From the NCBI GenBank assembly GCA_002342025.1, contig DDPD01000072.1, positions 1 through 29,393 of the forward strand: a stretch of DNA of 29,393 bases, read 5' to 3'. Below are positions 7,058 to 16,600 of the stretch, piece after piece. Position 1 is the first letter of the stretch; each line of letters starts with the position of its first letter. The stretch is from Moraxellaceae bacterium UBA2477. Lineage in GTDB: Bacteria > Pseudomonadota > Gammaproteobacteria > Pseudomonadales > Moraxellaceae. The notes below the pieces were generated by a model, which was not told where the DNA came from, ran no database searches, and saw only the letters and a list, made by a program, of their open reading frames with translations. The position numbers and the translations under genes were made by a program.

Positions 7058-8153
7058 ATGGAAATCAACCCCTACCTGAACCGAATCAAAGACTTCACTG
7101 AGCGTACCGAGTCGCTCCGGGGGTATCTTTGACTACGATCTGAAGAAGGAGCGCTTGGAAGAAGTCCTGCGCGAACTCGAAGATCCTAGCATTTGGAATG
7201 ACCCGAAAAGGGCGCAAGACATTGGTCGTGAACGCAGTGCGTTGGAAGGGGTGGTACTCACCATTGACCAGCTCACGCAGGGGCTAACCGACGCCAAAGA
7301 CCTGTTGGATTTAGCCGTAGAAGAGGACGATGAAGGCACGCTCGATGATGTGACAGCCGAGCTAAATCATCTCGACAAACTGCTCTCCGATCTCGAATTC
7401 CGCCGCATGTTTTCCGGCGAAATGGACGCCAATCACTGCTTTATTGATATTCAATCCGGGGCCGGTGGCACCGAGGCGCAGGACTGGGCCAGTATTCTGC
7501 TGCGCATGTACTTGCGCTGGGCCGACAAGAAAGGCTTTAAGACCGAGGTCATGGAAGTGTCGGATGGTGAGGTTGCGGGTATTAAGTCCGCGACCATTCG
7601 CATCGAAGGCGATTATGCCTTTGGCTGGCTGCGCACTGAGACGGGCATTCATCGCCTAGTCCGTAAGTCGCCGTTTGACTCCGACAATCGCCGTCACACC
7701 TCGTTCTCGGCCGTGTTCGTATCGCCAGAAATTGATGATGACATCGAGATCGACATCAATCCGTCGGATGTCCGTACCGATACCTACCGCGCCAGCGGCG
7801 CCGGCGGTCAGCACATCAACAAAACCGACTCGGCCGTGCGTCTCACCCACGTACCGACCAACACGGTCGTGGCCTGTCAGAACGAGCGTTCGCAGCATGC
7901 CAACCGTGATCGCGCGTGGAAGATGCTGCGTGCTCGTCTCTACGAGCTCGCCGTTATGCAGCGTAACGCGGCTAAGCAAGCGCTAGAAGACACGAAATCT
8001 GATATTGGTTGGGGTCACCAGATCCGTTCTTATGTGCTCGACCAGTCTCGCGTGAAAGATTTACGCAGCAACATCGAAAACTCTAACCCGAACGCCGTGC
8101 TTGACGGTGATATCGACGAATTCATCGAAGCCTCGCTCAAGATGGGCCTGTAA
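7058..8153 (+). CDS. prfB: Peptide chain release factor 2, with programmed +1 frameshift
   Basis: The gene must be read from ATG 7058 through 24 codons to an in-frame TGA at 7130-7132, then in the +1 frame to 8153. That gives 364 residues against 365 in E. coli. RF2 ends translation at UGA and UAA. The stop-recognition motif SPF is at about 204-206 and the catalytic GGQ at about 249-251 (GAGGQHINKTDSAVRL), one residue short of E. coli numbering. The frameshift makes RF2 limit its own synthesis: when RF2 is scarce the ribosome slips past the UGA. lysS follows after 12 bp, as in E. coli. An automatic caller that starts at 7155 loses the first 32 residues. Confidence 0.96.
7118..7133 (+). other. 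Programmed +1 ribosomal frameshift site of prfB
   Basis: The sequence CGGGGGTATCTTTGAC differs from the E. coli RF2 site only in its first base (A in E. coli). GGGGG acts as an internal Shine-Dalgarno sequence three bases before the slippery CTT, and CTT-T followed by GA lets tRNA-Leu move one base forward over the UGA. Confidence 0.95.
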
Positions 8154-8165
8154 GCGGATACGACC

Positions 8166-9698
8166 ATGACAGATAACCAGAACACGCCCGTAACCGCAGT
8201 AGCGGACGCCCCAGCTGCCGACGTTAATAAGCTCATGGCCGAGCGCAAACAAAAGCTCGCGGGTATTCGTGAGAAGGGTCAAGCCTTTCCTAACGATTTC
8301 CGGCGCGACGCACTGGCTACGGATTTGCACGCCCGATTTGGCGACGTCGCCCCTGAAGTGCTGGAGGCTGAAAAGCATCCCTTCTCGATTGCCGGCCGCA
8401 TGATGCTGAAGCGTGTCATGGGTAAGGCCAGCTTTGCCACCATTCAAGACATGGGTGGTCGCATCCAGCTCTATATCTCGCGGGATGCCATTGGTGAAGA
8501 GGCGTACGCGGCCTTTAAGCAGACGGACTTGGGCGACATTTTCGGTGCCACGGGCTATGTCTTTAAGACCAAAATGGGCGAGCTATCACTGCATGTGGAA
8601 AGCTTGCGCTTGCTGACCAAAGGTCTGCGTCCGCTGCCGGACAAGTTCCACGGCATGGCCGATCAAGAAATGAAGTATCGCCAGCGCTACGTTGACCTGA
8701 TTGTCAGTGAAGACACTCGTCGTGCCTTCCGCATTCGTTCGCAAGTGATTGAAGGCATCCGCCGTTTCATGTCCGGTCGCGACTTCATGGAAGTCGAGAC
8801 GCCGATGATGCACGTGATCCCGGGTGGTGCTGCCGCCAAGCCGTTCAATACGCACCACAATGCCCTGGATATGCCGTTGTTTCTGCGCATCGCGCCCGAG
8901 CTTTACCTCAAGCGTCTGGTCGTCGGCGGCTTCGAGCGCGTGTTCGAGATCAACCGCAACTTCCGTAACGAAGGTGTATCGGCGCGTCACAACCCCGAAT
9001 TCACCATGATCGAGTTCTATCAGGCCTACGCGGATTACCGCGACCTGATGGACCTCACCGAAGACATGCTGCGCACCTTATCGCAAGACATTCTGGGCAG
9101 CACGATGGTGCCGTATCAGGGCGAGGTCTATGACTTTGGCTCGAAGTTCGAGCGTCTGTCCATGGTCGACTCCATCCTCAAGTACAACCCGCACCTGACC
9201 CGCGAGCAGCTCTGGGATTACGACCAGGCTGCCAAGGTCGTGCGCGAGCAGTTGAAGATTGAAGTTAAATCGATCTGGGGGATTGGCAAATTGCATACGC
9301 TGATCTTCGAGGAGACGGTGGAGACGCAGCTGCGCCAGCCGACGTTCATCACTGAATATCCGGCCGAAGTGTCACCGCTGGCGCGCCGTAACGATGACAA
9401 CGAATTCATCACTGACCGCTTCGAGTTCTTCATTGGCGGCCGTGAGATTGCTAATGGTTTCTCTGAGCTGAATGACCCAGAAGATCAGGCTGAGCGCTTC
9501 ATGCAACAGGTGCGTGAAAAGGATGCGGGTGACGACGAAGCCATGCACTACGATGCCGACTACATCCGTGCGCTGGAGTACGGCCTGCCGCCAACAGCGG
9601 GTGAGGGCATTGGTATTGACCGTTTGGTGATGCTGTTTACAGACTCCCCAAGCATTCGTGATGTGATTCTCTTCCCGCATATGCGGCCAGAGGTTTGA
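8166..9698 (+). CDS. lysS: Lysyl-tRNA synthetase, class II
   Basis: 510 residues, the usual class II LysRS length. It charges tRNA-Lys in the cytoplasm. The N-terminal OB-fold anticodon-binding domain covers about 70-155 (SIAGRMMLKRVMGKASF). Class II motif 1 is near 205-225 (FMEVETPMMHVIPGGA), motif 2 near 262-284 (NRNFRNEGVSARHNPEFTMI) and motif 3 near 479-500 (GEGIGIDRLVMLFTDSPSI). A variable, Ala-rich lead of about 20 residues comes first. It begins 12 bp after prfB and probably shares its transcript. It is a housekeeping gene with no oddities. Confidence 0.97.
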   Translation: MTDNQNTPVTAVADAPAADVNKLMAERKQKLAGIREKGQAFPNDFRRDALATDLHARFGDVAPEVLEAEKHPFSIAGRMMLKRVMGKASFATIQDMGGRIQLYISRDAIGEEAYAAFKQTDLGDIFGATGYVFKTKMGELSLHVESLRLLTKGLRPLPDKFHGMADQEMKYRQRYVDLIVSEDTRRAFRIRSQVIEGIRRFMSGRDFMEVETPMMHVIPGGAAAKPFNTHHNALDMPLFLRIAPELYLKRLVVGGFERVFEINRNFRNEGVSARHNPEFTMIEFYQAYADYRDLMDLTEDMLRTLSQDILGSTMVPYQGEVYDFGSKFERLSMVDSILKYNPHLTREQLWDYDQAAKVVREQLKIEVKSIWGIGKLHTLIFEETVETQLRQPTFITEYPAEVSPLARRNDDNEFITDRFEFFIGGREIANGFSELNDPEDQAERFMQQVREKDAGDDEAMHYDADYIRALEYGLPPTAGEGIGIDRLVMLFTDSPSIRDVILFPHMRPEV

Positions 9699-9727
9699 GT
9701 TTCACGGTGGTTTGTCGGTAATTTAAC

Positions 9728-9758
9728 TAGACAAAGGTCGTAATGAATGACTTACAAT
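9728..9758 (+). promoter_or_regulatory. Possible promoter of the pnt operon
   Basis: TAGACA (9728-9733, 5 of 6) and TACAAT (9753-9758, 5 of 6) with a spacer of 19 bp, longer than ideal. The transcript would start near 9765 and include the hairpin at 9772-9792. Confidence 0.45.
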
Positions 9759-9771
9759 CCGCCGGTTTACG

Positions 9772-9792
9772 CAGAGCGAAACCCTCGCTCTG
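9772..9792 (+). promoter_or_regulatory. Hairpin between lysS and pntAA
   Basis: CAGAGCGA (9772-9779) and TCGCTCTG (9785-9792) form a perfect 8-bp stem around the loop AACCC. The bases that follow are TTGAG, not a T-run. It could be the processed 3' end of the lysS transcript or a leader structure of pnt. The rest of the 9699-9857 gap shows nothing else that I recognise. Confidence 0.5.
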
Positions 9793-9857
9793 TTGAGTAG
9801 TCGCTGCCTCTGGCCTAAATGGTTAGTGGTTGATCTATCGATTAAAGAGGACGAACC

Positions 9858-10988
9858 ATGCAGATTGGTATCCCCGCGGAAACTCTGGCTGGCGAGACGC
9901 GTGTCGCTGCAACACCAGAAACCGTGAAGAAGTTTGCAGCGATGGGCTGTGAAGTACTCGTACAAAGTGGCGCAGGCTTGGCTTCTAGCTGTACTGATGC
10001 CGCATATGCTGCCGCCGGTGCAAAGATTGTCGCGTCGGCTGCTGAAGCACTGAACACAGATATTATTCTGAAGGTTGCCGCCCCCAATGCAGACGAAACT
10101 GCATTGATTAAGCAGGGCGCTACGATTTTGGCCGCTTTTGCTCCGCATCAGAACGATCACCTTGAAGCGTATGCTGCTCGTGGTCTGACATGCGTGGCAA
10201 TGGAGCTGATTCCACGTATTACGCGTGCTCAGAGCTCGGACATTTTGTCTTCGCAAGCTAACTTGGCCGGTTACAAGGCCGTTTTGCTGGCAGCAAACGA
10301 ATATGCCGGCCTTTTCCCGATGATGATGACTGCTGCAGGTACCATTAAGCCCGCTCGCATCGTGGTATTGGGTGTGGGTGTTGCGGGTCTGCAAGCTATT
10401 GCAACCGGTAAGCGCTTGGGCGCCGTGGTTGAAGCATCCGATTTGCGTCCTGCAGCAAAAGAGCAGGTCGAGTCGCTGGGCGGTCGCTGGTTAGACGTTC
10501 CCATGTCGGATGAAGAAAAAGCCAAAGCACTCGGCACCGGCGGTTACGCATGGCAGCCATCACCGGAATACATCCGCGATCAGGCTGCTGTCGTCGACAA
10601 GGCCGTTTCTAACGCCAACATCGTCATCACCACCGCGCAGATTCCGGGCCGCAAAGCGCCTGTGTTGGTCAAGGCTGAAACCGTTGCCAAGATGAAGCCT
10701 GGTTCGGTCATCATTGATATGGCGGTGAGCTCCGGCGGTAACGTCGAAGGCTCCAAGCTGGATGAGACAGTCATTACCGAAAATGGCGCGCGCATCGTGG
10801 GTATTGGCAATATTCCTGCTCTCGTCGCGACCGAAGCCTCGGCGCTATACGCACGCAACCTGTTGAACTTCCTTGCCCCCATGCATGACAAGGAGTCCAG
10901 CACGATTGTGCTCAATCGCGAAGATGACATGGTGAAGCCAACGCTGATTGTTGATGCGGGCACCCTCATCTACAAGAAGCCGAACTGA
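9858..10988 (+). CDS. pntAA: NAD(P) transhydrogenase subunit alpha, part 1 (NAD-binding domain I)
   Basis: 376 residues, the size of the separate soluble domain I of three-subunit transhydrogenases (Rhodospirillum rubrum type). It binds NAD(H) and passes hydride to NADP bound on PntB. It opens with the family start MQIGIPAETLAGETRVAATP. The dinucleotide-binding motif GVGVAG is at 172-177, followed by VVEASDLR (190-197), and RPAAKEQVESLGGRW is also conserved. E. coli has this domain fused to the membrane part in PntA, whereas here the fusion is split. It is the first gene of a tight operon with 14 bp to pntAB. Alanine dehydrogenase is related, but the context decides. Confidence 0.95.
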   Translation: MQIGIPAETLAGETRVAATPETVKKFAAMGCEVLVQSGAGLASSCTDAAYAAAGAKIVASAAEALNTDIILKVAAPNADETALIKQGATILAAFAPHQNDHLEAYAARGLTCVAMELIPRITRAQSSDILSSQANLAGYKAVLLAANEYAGLFPMMMTAAGTIKPARIVVLGVGVAGLQAIATGKRLGAVVEASDLRPAAKEQVESLGGRWLDVPMSDEEKAKALGTGGYAWQPSPEYIRDQAAVVDKAVSNANIVITTAQIPGRKAPVLVKAETVAKMKPGSVIIDMAVSSGGNVEGSKLDETVITENGARIVGIGNIPALVATEASALYARNLLNFLAPMHDKESSTIVLNREDDMVKPTLIVDAGTLIYKKPN

Positions 10989-11002
10989 TCAGGAGTTTTG
11001 TT

Positions 11003-11365
11003 ATGCAAGACATCGTAAATATTGAGCAGGTTCAGCAAATCGCTGAACACGCCACCAGCGTGCCGTTTGTAAGCACCTTCACCATCTTCGTCTTGGCCAT
11101 TTATGTGGGCTACTACGTGGTTTGGGGTGTTACACCGGCTCTGCACACCCCGCTGATGGCGGTTACTAACGCCCTGTCCGGCATCATCATTGTCGGTGCC
11201 ATGCTGCAAACGGTAGCTTCCGGTAGCGATCCTGCCGCGCTGCAAACCATCACCCCCACAAGCCTTTTGGGCGCTTTCGCTGTTTTCTTGGCCAGTATCA
11301 ACATCTTCGGTGGCTTTGCCGTGACCGAACGCATGCTGGATATGTTCAAGAAAAAGAAGAAGTAA
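11003..11365 (+). CDS. pntAB: NAD(P) transhydrogenase subunit alpha, part 2 (membrane)
   Basis: 120 residues with three to four membrane segments at about 24-44, 52-75 and 86-106, ending in a Lys-rich tail. The stretch TPLMAVTNALSGII (51-64) is the hallmark of this subunit. Together with the membrane part of PntB it forms the proton channel of domain II. Start supported by AGGAG about 10 nt upstream of the ATG. It lies between pntAA (14 bp) and pntB (12 bp). Confidence 0.94.
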   Translation: MQDIVNIEQVQQIAEHATSVPFVSTFTIFVLAIYVGYYVVWGVTPALHTPLMAVTNALSGIIIVGAMLQTVASGSDPAALQTITPTSLLGAFAVFLASINIFGGFAVTERMLDMFKKKKK

Positions 11366-11377
11366 GGAGCGACTCGA

Positions 11378-12769
11378 ATGACTGCTTTTGCACAATATGC
11401 TGATTGGTTTTACCTCGTCGGCTCTGTCCTGTTTATTCTGACCCTGCGCGGCCTGTCTGGTCCAAAGACAGCCATTATGGGTAACCGTTACGGCATGATC
11501 GGCATGACGCTGGCCATTCTGACCACGTTTTTCGTGGCTCCGAATCCTGTGCTCGGCCTCATCATCGGAGCCATGGTTGCCGGTGCTGCGATTGGCTTGC
11601 ATCGTGCACGTACGGTGCCCATGACACAGATGCCAGAAACCGTTGCCATGATGCACTCGCTGGTCGGTCTGTCGGCGGTCTGTATCGCTGTGGCTGCCGT
11701 CCTGCACGAAGGCGTTCACCACGATGCGCTGCATCGCTTTGAACTCTTTGTGGGTTGCTTTGTGGGTGCGATCACCTTCACGGCTTCGGTCTTCGCTTAC
11801 GGCAAGCTGGCCGCTAAGAAATGGGCAAAGTCAGTCAGCGGCGCTTGGGTAAAACCACTGCAAGCAACCTTGTTCCTGGGCATGGTCGGTTTTGGTGCTG
11901 TCTACTTCGTCTCCGAAGACCTGAATGCCTTCTACGCCATGACAGCCTTGGCGCTTGCTTTTGGCTTAATCTGGATTGCCCCAATCGGTGGTGGTGACAT
12001 GCCGGTAGTGGTGTCCCTGCTGAACTCGTTCTCGGGCTGGGCTGCTGCCGGTATCGGCTTCACGCTGAACAACCCGATGCTCATCATTGCTGGCTCGCTG
12101 GTGGGTTCGTCCGGTGCGATTCTGTCCTACGTCATGTGTAATGCCATGAACCGTTCTTTGCTGAACGTGCTCTTTGGCGGCTTTGGCGCTGGCGCAGGTG
12201 CTGCGGTTGATGCAGGTGATGGCGCAGAGAAGACGCACCGTTCTGGTTCGGCCGACGATGCGGCCTTCCTGATGTCCAATGCGGACTCCGTCGTCATTGT
12301 GCCCGGCTACGGCTTGGCCCAAGCTCGTGCACAAAATGCCGTGAAAGAACTGGCAACCGTACTGAAGGAAAAAGGCGTTAATGTGCGTTATGCCATCCAC
12401 CCCGTTGCGGGTCGTATGCCAGGCCACATGAACGTGCTTTTGGCTGAAGCCGATGTGCCTTATGAAGACGTCTGTGAAATGGACGAAATCAACAGTGACT
12501 TCGCATCGACCGATGTGGTGTTGGTGATTGGCGCTAACGACGTGGTTAACCCCGCCGCTAAAGACAATCCCGCGTCGCCCATTTACGGCATGCCAATTCT
12601 GGAGGCTCATCGTGCGCGTACCGTCATGGTCATTAAGCGTTCGATGGCCACAGGCTATGCCGGTCTGGACAATGACTTGTTCTACCTCGACAAGACCATG
12701 ATGGTTTTTGGCGATGCTAAGAAAGTCTTGGAAGATATGGTGAAAGGCGTGACCGGTGGCGGCCACTAA
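11378..12769 (+). CDS. pntB: NAD(P) transhydrogenase subunit beta
   Basis: 463 residues, normal for PntB. The first 250 or so residues hold about eight to nine membrane segments with conserved polar stretches (for example GGGDMPVVVSLLNSFSGWAA). A linker rich in Gly and Ala follows, then the NADP-binding domain III from about residue 295, with IVPGYGLAQARAQ, HPVAGRMPGHMNVLLAEA and VIGANDVVNPAA. The complex uses the proton gradient to drive NADH + NADP+ to NAD+ + NADPH and so supplies NADPH for biosynthesis. The ribosome binding site AAGGAG is before the ATG. A strong palindromic terminator ends the operon. Confidence 0.95.
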   Translation: MTAFAQYADWFYLVGSVLFILTLRGLSGPKTAIMGNRYGMIGMTLAILTTFFVAPNPVLGLIIGAMVAGAAIGLHRARTVPMTQMPETVAMMHSLVGLSAVCIAVAAVLHEGVHHDALHRFELFVGCFVGAITFTASVFAYGKLAAKKWAKSVSGAWVKPLQATLFLGMVGFGAVYFVSEDLNAFYAMTALALAFGLIWIAPIGGGDMPVVVSLLNSFSGWAAAGIGFTLNNPMLIIAGSLVGSSGAILSYVMCNAMNRSLLNVLFGGFGAGAGAAVDAGDGAEKTHRSGSADDAAFLMSNADSVVIVPGYGLAQARAQNAVKELATVLKEKGVNVRYAIHPVAGRMPGHMNVLLAEADVPYEDVCEMDEINSDFASTDVVLVIGANDVVNPAAKDNPASPIYGMPILEAHRARTVMVIKRSMATGYAGLDNDLFYLDKTMMVFGDAKKVLEDMVKGVTGGGH

Positions 12770-12790
12770 GGCTGCTACTGAGATCAAGAA

Positions 12791-12818
12791 AATGCCGGCT
12801 AATTAGCCGGCATTTTTT
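12791..12818. terminator. Bidirectional terminator between pntB and tcdA
   Basis: AATGCCGGCT (12791-12800) and AGCCGGCATT (12805-12814) pair around AATT, making a perfect 24-bp palindrome. On the plus strand seven T residues end the stem (to 12819). On the minus strand the flanking A-rich AAGAAAA gives a T-rich tail. It serves the convergent pnt and tcdA transcripts. Confidence 0.9.
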
Positions 12819-12847
12819 TGGGAAAAGAAAATGAAACAGCCGTCTTT

Positions 12848-13660
12848 CTAGGTTCTTTTGCTTCTCCGCAGCAACAACTTCAAGCCCGTGCTGACGGCGA
12901 GCAAGCCCATGCTGGCCGTAACCGTCACCAGCGAGCCGTATCCGGCACAATTTAGCCCAGCGTTATCACACACTCCTGCAGCTGGCTCAGTAATGGGCTC
13001 ATCAGAATAAATACAGGTAATGCCAAACGACTTACCCGGCTCTTCGGGGTAGCCATGATGCTTACGCAGACGTTTTCGCAAGCGCGCCAGCAGTGGGTCT
13101 TGCTCGGTGCGGGAAAGGTCTTCAACACCTAAGCGAGTTGGGTCCATTTTGCCGCCTGCAGCACCACAGACAATCAATACATTACGATGTCGGCGCGCAT
13201 GCAGCGCCAGTGTGAGCTTGGCTTTCGCATCATCGCAACAGTCAAAAATGAGGTCTGGTTGCGGCGTGAGAATTTCAGGCGCGTTCTCGCGGCTGAGAAA
13301 GTCATCCACGATACGTACATGAAGTCGGGGATTGATACTGCGTGCGCGTTCGGCCAGAACCTCGGCTTTGCCACGGCCAAACTGCTCGCTGGTTGCTTGC
13401 AGTTGGCGATTCACATTCGATGCCACCACGACATCCAAGTCGACCAGTGTCAGCTGTCCGATGGCGCTACGGGCAAGGGCTTCAACGACCCATGAACCAA
13501 CGCCTCCGAGGCCAACAACAAGCGCATGGCTTTCGGAAAACCGTTGCAGTGCAGCATCACCATAGACTCTACCCACACCGGCGAAACGACGATCGTAATC
13601 ATCCTCTGGCGGCAATATTGGGGAGGGTGTGAGGGGTGCTGAGGTATTCATGGTGTGCAT
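12848..13660 (-). CDS. tcdA: tRNA threonylcarbamoyladenosine dehydratase TcdA
   Basis: 270 residues (E. coli TcdA has 268). An E1-like, ThiF/MoeB-fold enzyme that uses ATP to cyclise t6A37 to ct6A in tRNAs. The ATP-binding motif GLGGVGSWVVEALARS starts at residue 50, the NRQ motif is at 84-86, GAAGGKMDPTRLGVEDLSRT (166-185) matches E. coli TcdA, and TEQDPLLARLRKRLR follows. The C-terminus (about 243-264) is hydrophobic, as in the E. coli protein, which is membrane-associated. The ATG directly abuts the TAA of the RND gene. An internal ATG three codons later is a possible alternative. The link to the pump looks like transcriptional convenience only. Confidence 0.92.
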   Translation of the reverse strand: MHTMNTSAPLTPSPILPPEDDYDRRFAGVGRVYGDAALQRFSESHALVVGLGGVGSWVVEALARSAIGQLTLVDLDVVVASNVNRQLQATSEQFGRGKAEVLAERARSINPRLHVRIVDDFLSRENAPEILTPQPDLIFDCCDDAKAKLTLALHARRHRNVLIVCGAAGGKMDPTRLGVEDLSRTEQDPLLARLRKRLRKHHGYPEEPGKSFGITCIYSDEPITEPAAGVCDNAGLNCAGYGSLVTVTASMGLLAVSTGLKLLLRRSKRT

Positions 13661-16600
13661 TTAGTCGTCGTTACCCTTTCGGTTCACTACCGGAGGGGCC
13701 ATTAATAAGTACATGACTGGCGTAACCAGGCGTGCCAAGAACGTGGAGGAGATGAGGCCGCCAATAATGACCCAGGCCAACGGCGCATACAGTGGGGAAC
13801 CTTGCAGCGCCAGGGGCATGAGGCCGCCAATAGCGGTCATCGAGGTAAGCAAAATCGGCAAGAAGCGAATTTCTCCAGCCTCTTGTATTGCCTCCATGAG
13901 TGTTCGGCCGTCTTCTCGAAGTTGATTGGTGAAGTCGACTAGAAGGATCGAGTTCTTAATTTCGATCCCGATCAGGGCAATAAAGCCAATCATGGCCGTG
14001 AAGGATACCGATAGACCGGCTAAATACAGCGCCACCAGCCCACCCATGACCCCTAGGGGGATAACACCCGCCACAATCGCAGTGCTTTTGAAGTTGCCAA
14101 ACTCCAAAATCAACACGGCTAAAATGCCAAAGACAGCAACCAGCGCGGCAGTTTCAATCCCGCCGAAGCTCTCTTGGCGAGCCTCTACTTGTCCGGCCAC
14201 TTTATAGCTATAGCCTGCTTTCCATTCGAGCTTCTCTAATTCTTTGACAAGTTCATTAGTGACCTTCTCGGTGTTGAAGCCGTCTTTCACATAGGCGGTT
14301 ACGGTGACGGCACGCTGACGTTGATAGCGCGGGATGGAGTTAGGTGCTGCCACGAATTTTGGCTGGGTGAGCTGACTCAGGGGGATGGCGGCGCCACTGG
14401 GCGAATTCACATACACCTTGTCCAAATTACTCAGGCGCGCGTGCCCGTCCTCCAATGGAAGACGTAAGGTGATGTCAAATTCATCACCGTCGTCTTCCTG
14501 AAACTTGCCTATGCTCTCGCCGGCAATCGCCAAACGCACCGTGCGGTCAATGTCTTGTGAGCTAATGCCATAGAGTGAAGCTTTGGTAGTATCGATGCCC
14601 AGATCAATGTCTGTGCGTAACAGGCGAACAGGGTTAACCACATCGCGTGTGCCGGGTAGGGCATTGAGTTGCTTTTCCACGGTAAACGCTAAGCTGCGTA
14701 ACTCTTCAATGCTGGGGCCAATTAAGCGAATGGCAATCGGTGCATCAATGGGTGGGCCGTTTTCAAACGGTTTAACGATGATACGAGCATCTGGGTAATT
14801 GCTTAATTCACGTCTGAGGCGCGCATAGAAGGCCGGTGTGGTGTCGGGGTCATATTGCTTCAAAATGACAAAAACATCGCCAATGTTTGCGCGCGTTTCG
14901 CGGGGAAACACATTATAGAAAATGCGTGGATTGCCCCGGCCGGCGTTAGCAAAAACTGTCTGTACTTCCGGTTGCTTGAGCAAATACTGCTCAACGTAGC
15001 GCACGGCTTCATCTGTGCGCTCTAAGCTGGTGCCATCGGGCGCCTCCACGGAGATGCGCAGCTGCGGCACATCAGCGTTCGGGAACAGGCTCATGCCCAG
15101 CTGTGGGGCTAATAGCAGCGTCGCGAGAAAACCTGCAAAGGCCATCCCTAAGGTTTTTCGCGGATGCGATAAGGCCCAGCCCAGCAAAGGGCGATACACC
15201 GTGTGAATGCCGCGCATGACCGCTTGCAGCAGTTTATTGCCATCGGGGTGCTCTTCCGGCGAAAGCCAGCGACTCGCCAGGAACGGAATGATGGTCAGCG
15301 AAACGAAAAACGAGGCCAGTACCGTAAACGAAACGGCGGCTGGCAATGAGCGAATAAACTTTCCCGCACCTTCCGGTAGGAAAAACAGCGGTAAAAAAGC
15401 AAACAACAGGGTGGCTGTGCAGCCCAGTACCGCGAGATAGATTTGATTCGTGGCTTTGATGGCTGCCTGTGTGCGGCTATAGCCTTGGCGCATAAAGCGG
15501 GAGATGTTTTCGACGACCACAATGGAGTCGTCCACCAACAAGCCCAAGGCTAAAACAAAGCCAGCAATAGAGAGCTGGTTTAGCGAGAAGCCCGCAAAGT
15601 AGAGCATGGACATGCCCATCGCCAACGACAGTGGGATAGACACCATGACGACGCCAGCGGCACGTAACCCTAGGGGCAGCAGCGTGATGAGCACCAGACC
15701 AATCGCAATCATGAAGTCAGCAGCGAGGCGACCCAAGCGTTTGTTCACATTTTTCGATTGGTCGAAGCCGACCTCTAGGCGGTAGTTGGGCGAGAGTTTT
15801 TCCCGAAAGCTATCGACTTCCTTAATTAGCGCGTCTCGAACCACAAAGATGTTCTGGTTATCTTTTTGGCTGGCCGTAATGAACAGTGCTTGCTGCCCCT
15901 GATATCGCGTTCGATGGGTTTCTTCGGCGTAATCCCAGCTCACACTGGCCACATCTTTCAAACGCAAAATTCGGCCGCCATTGCTGGCAATCACGGTGTC
16001 GGCGATTTCACTGAGCGAGGTGTAACTACCGGTCGTACGAATATTGAAGCGACGACTACCGGCCTCAATGGCGCCACCGGGAATATTGCGATTTTCACTT
16101 TGTAAAATCTGAGCAACGCGGCTAACCGGCACTTGGTATTGCGCCAGCTTGCTCAAGTCCAAGGCAACTTGAACCTCCGCATTGGGTAGGCCCCAAACCT
16201 CCACGTCACGCACACCCTTAACCTGCTCTAAGCGATCCTGCAGATTTTCAGCGACCTCGCGCATTTCCCGTGGCGAACCGTTCGGGCCTATCAAAGCCAT
16301 CTGTAAAATATTGACTAGACCGGGGCTAGCCTTCATCACCTGAAGTGACTTTAAGTCAGCAGGCAGGCTGCTGCGTACCGCATTGATTTCTCGTAGGGCT
16401 TCGTCGTACTTCTTTTCGGCGTCCTTACTCCAATCGAACTCGACACGAACTACGGCTAGTCCGTTCTCGCTATCGCTCCAAATATTCTTAATGTCATCAA
16501 TACGGTTGATGGCATCTTCAATGGGGTCAGCAACGAGCTTTTCCATGTCGGCCGGGTCGGCACCGGGATAGACCGCCACAATGGTGACCACGGGGATGGC

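Noticed and set aside
9723..10394. 223-residue minus-strand reading frame rich in Cys and His
   Set aside because: Covers the pnt leader and the start of pntAA on the opposite strand. No motif, and it would remove the room for a pnt promoter.
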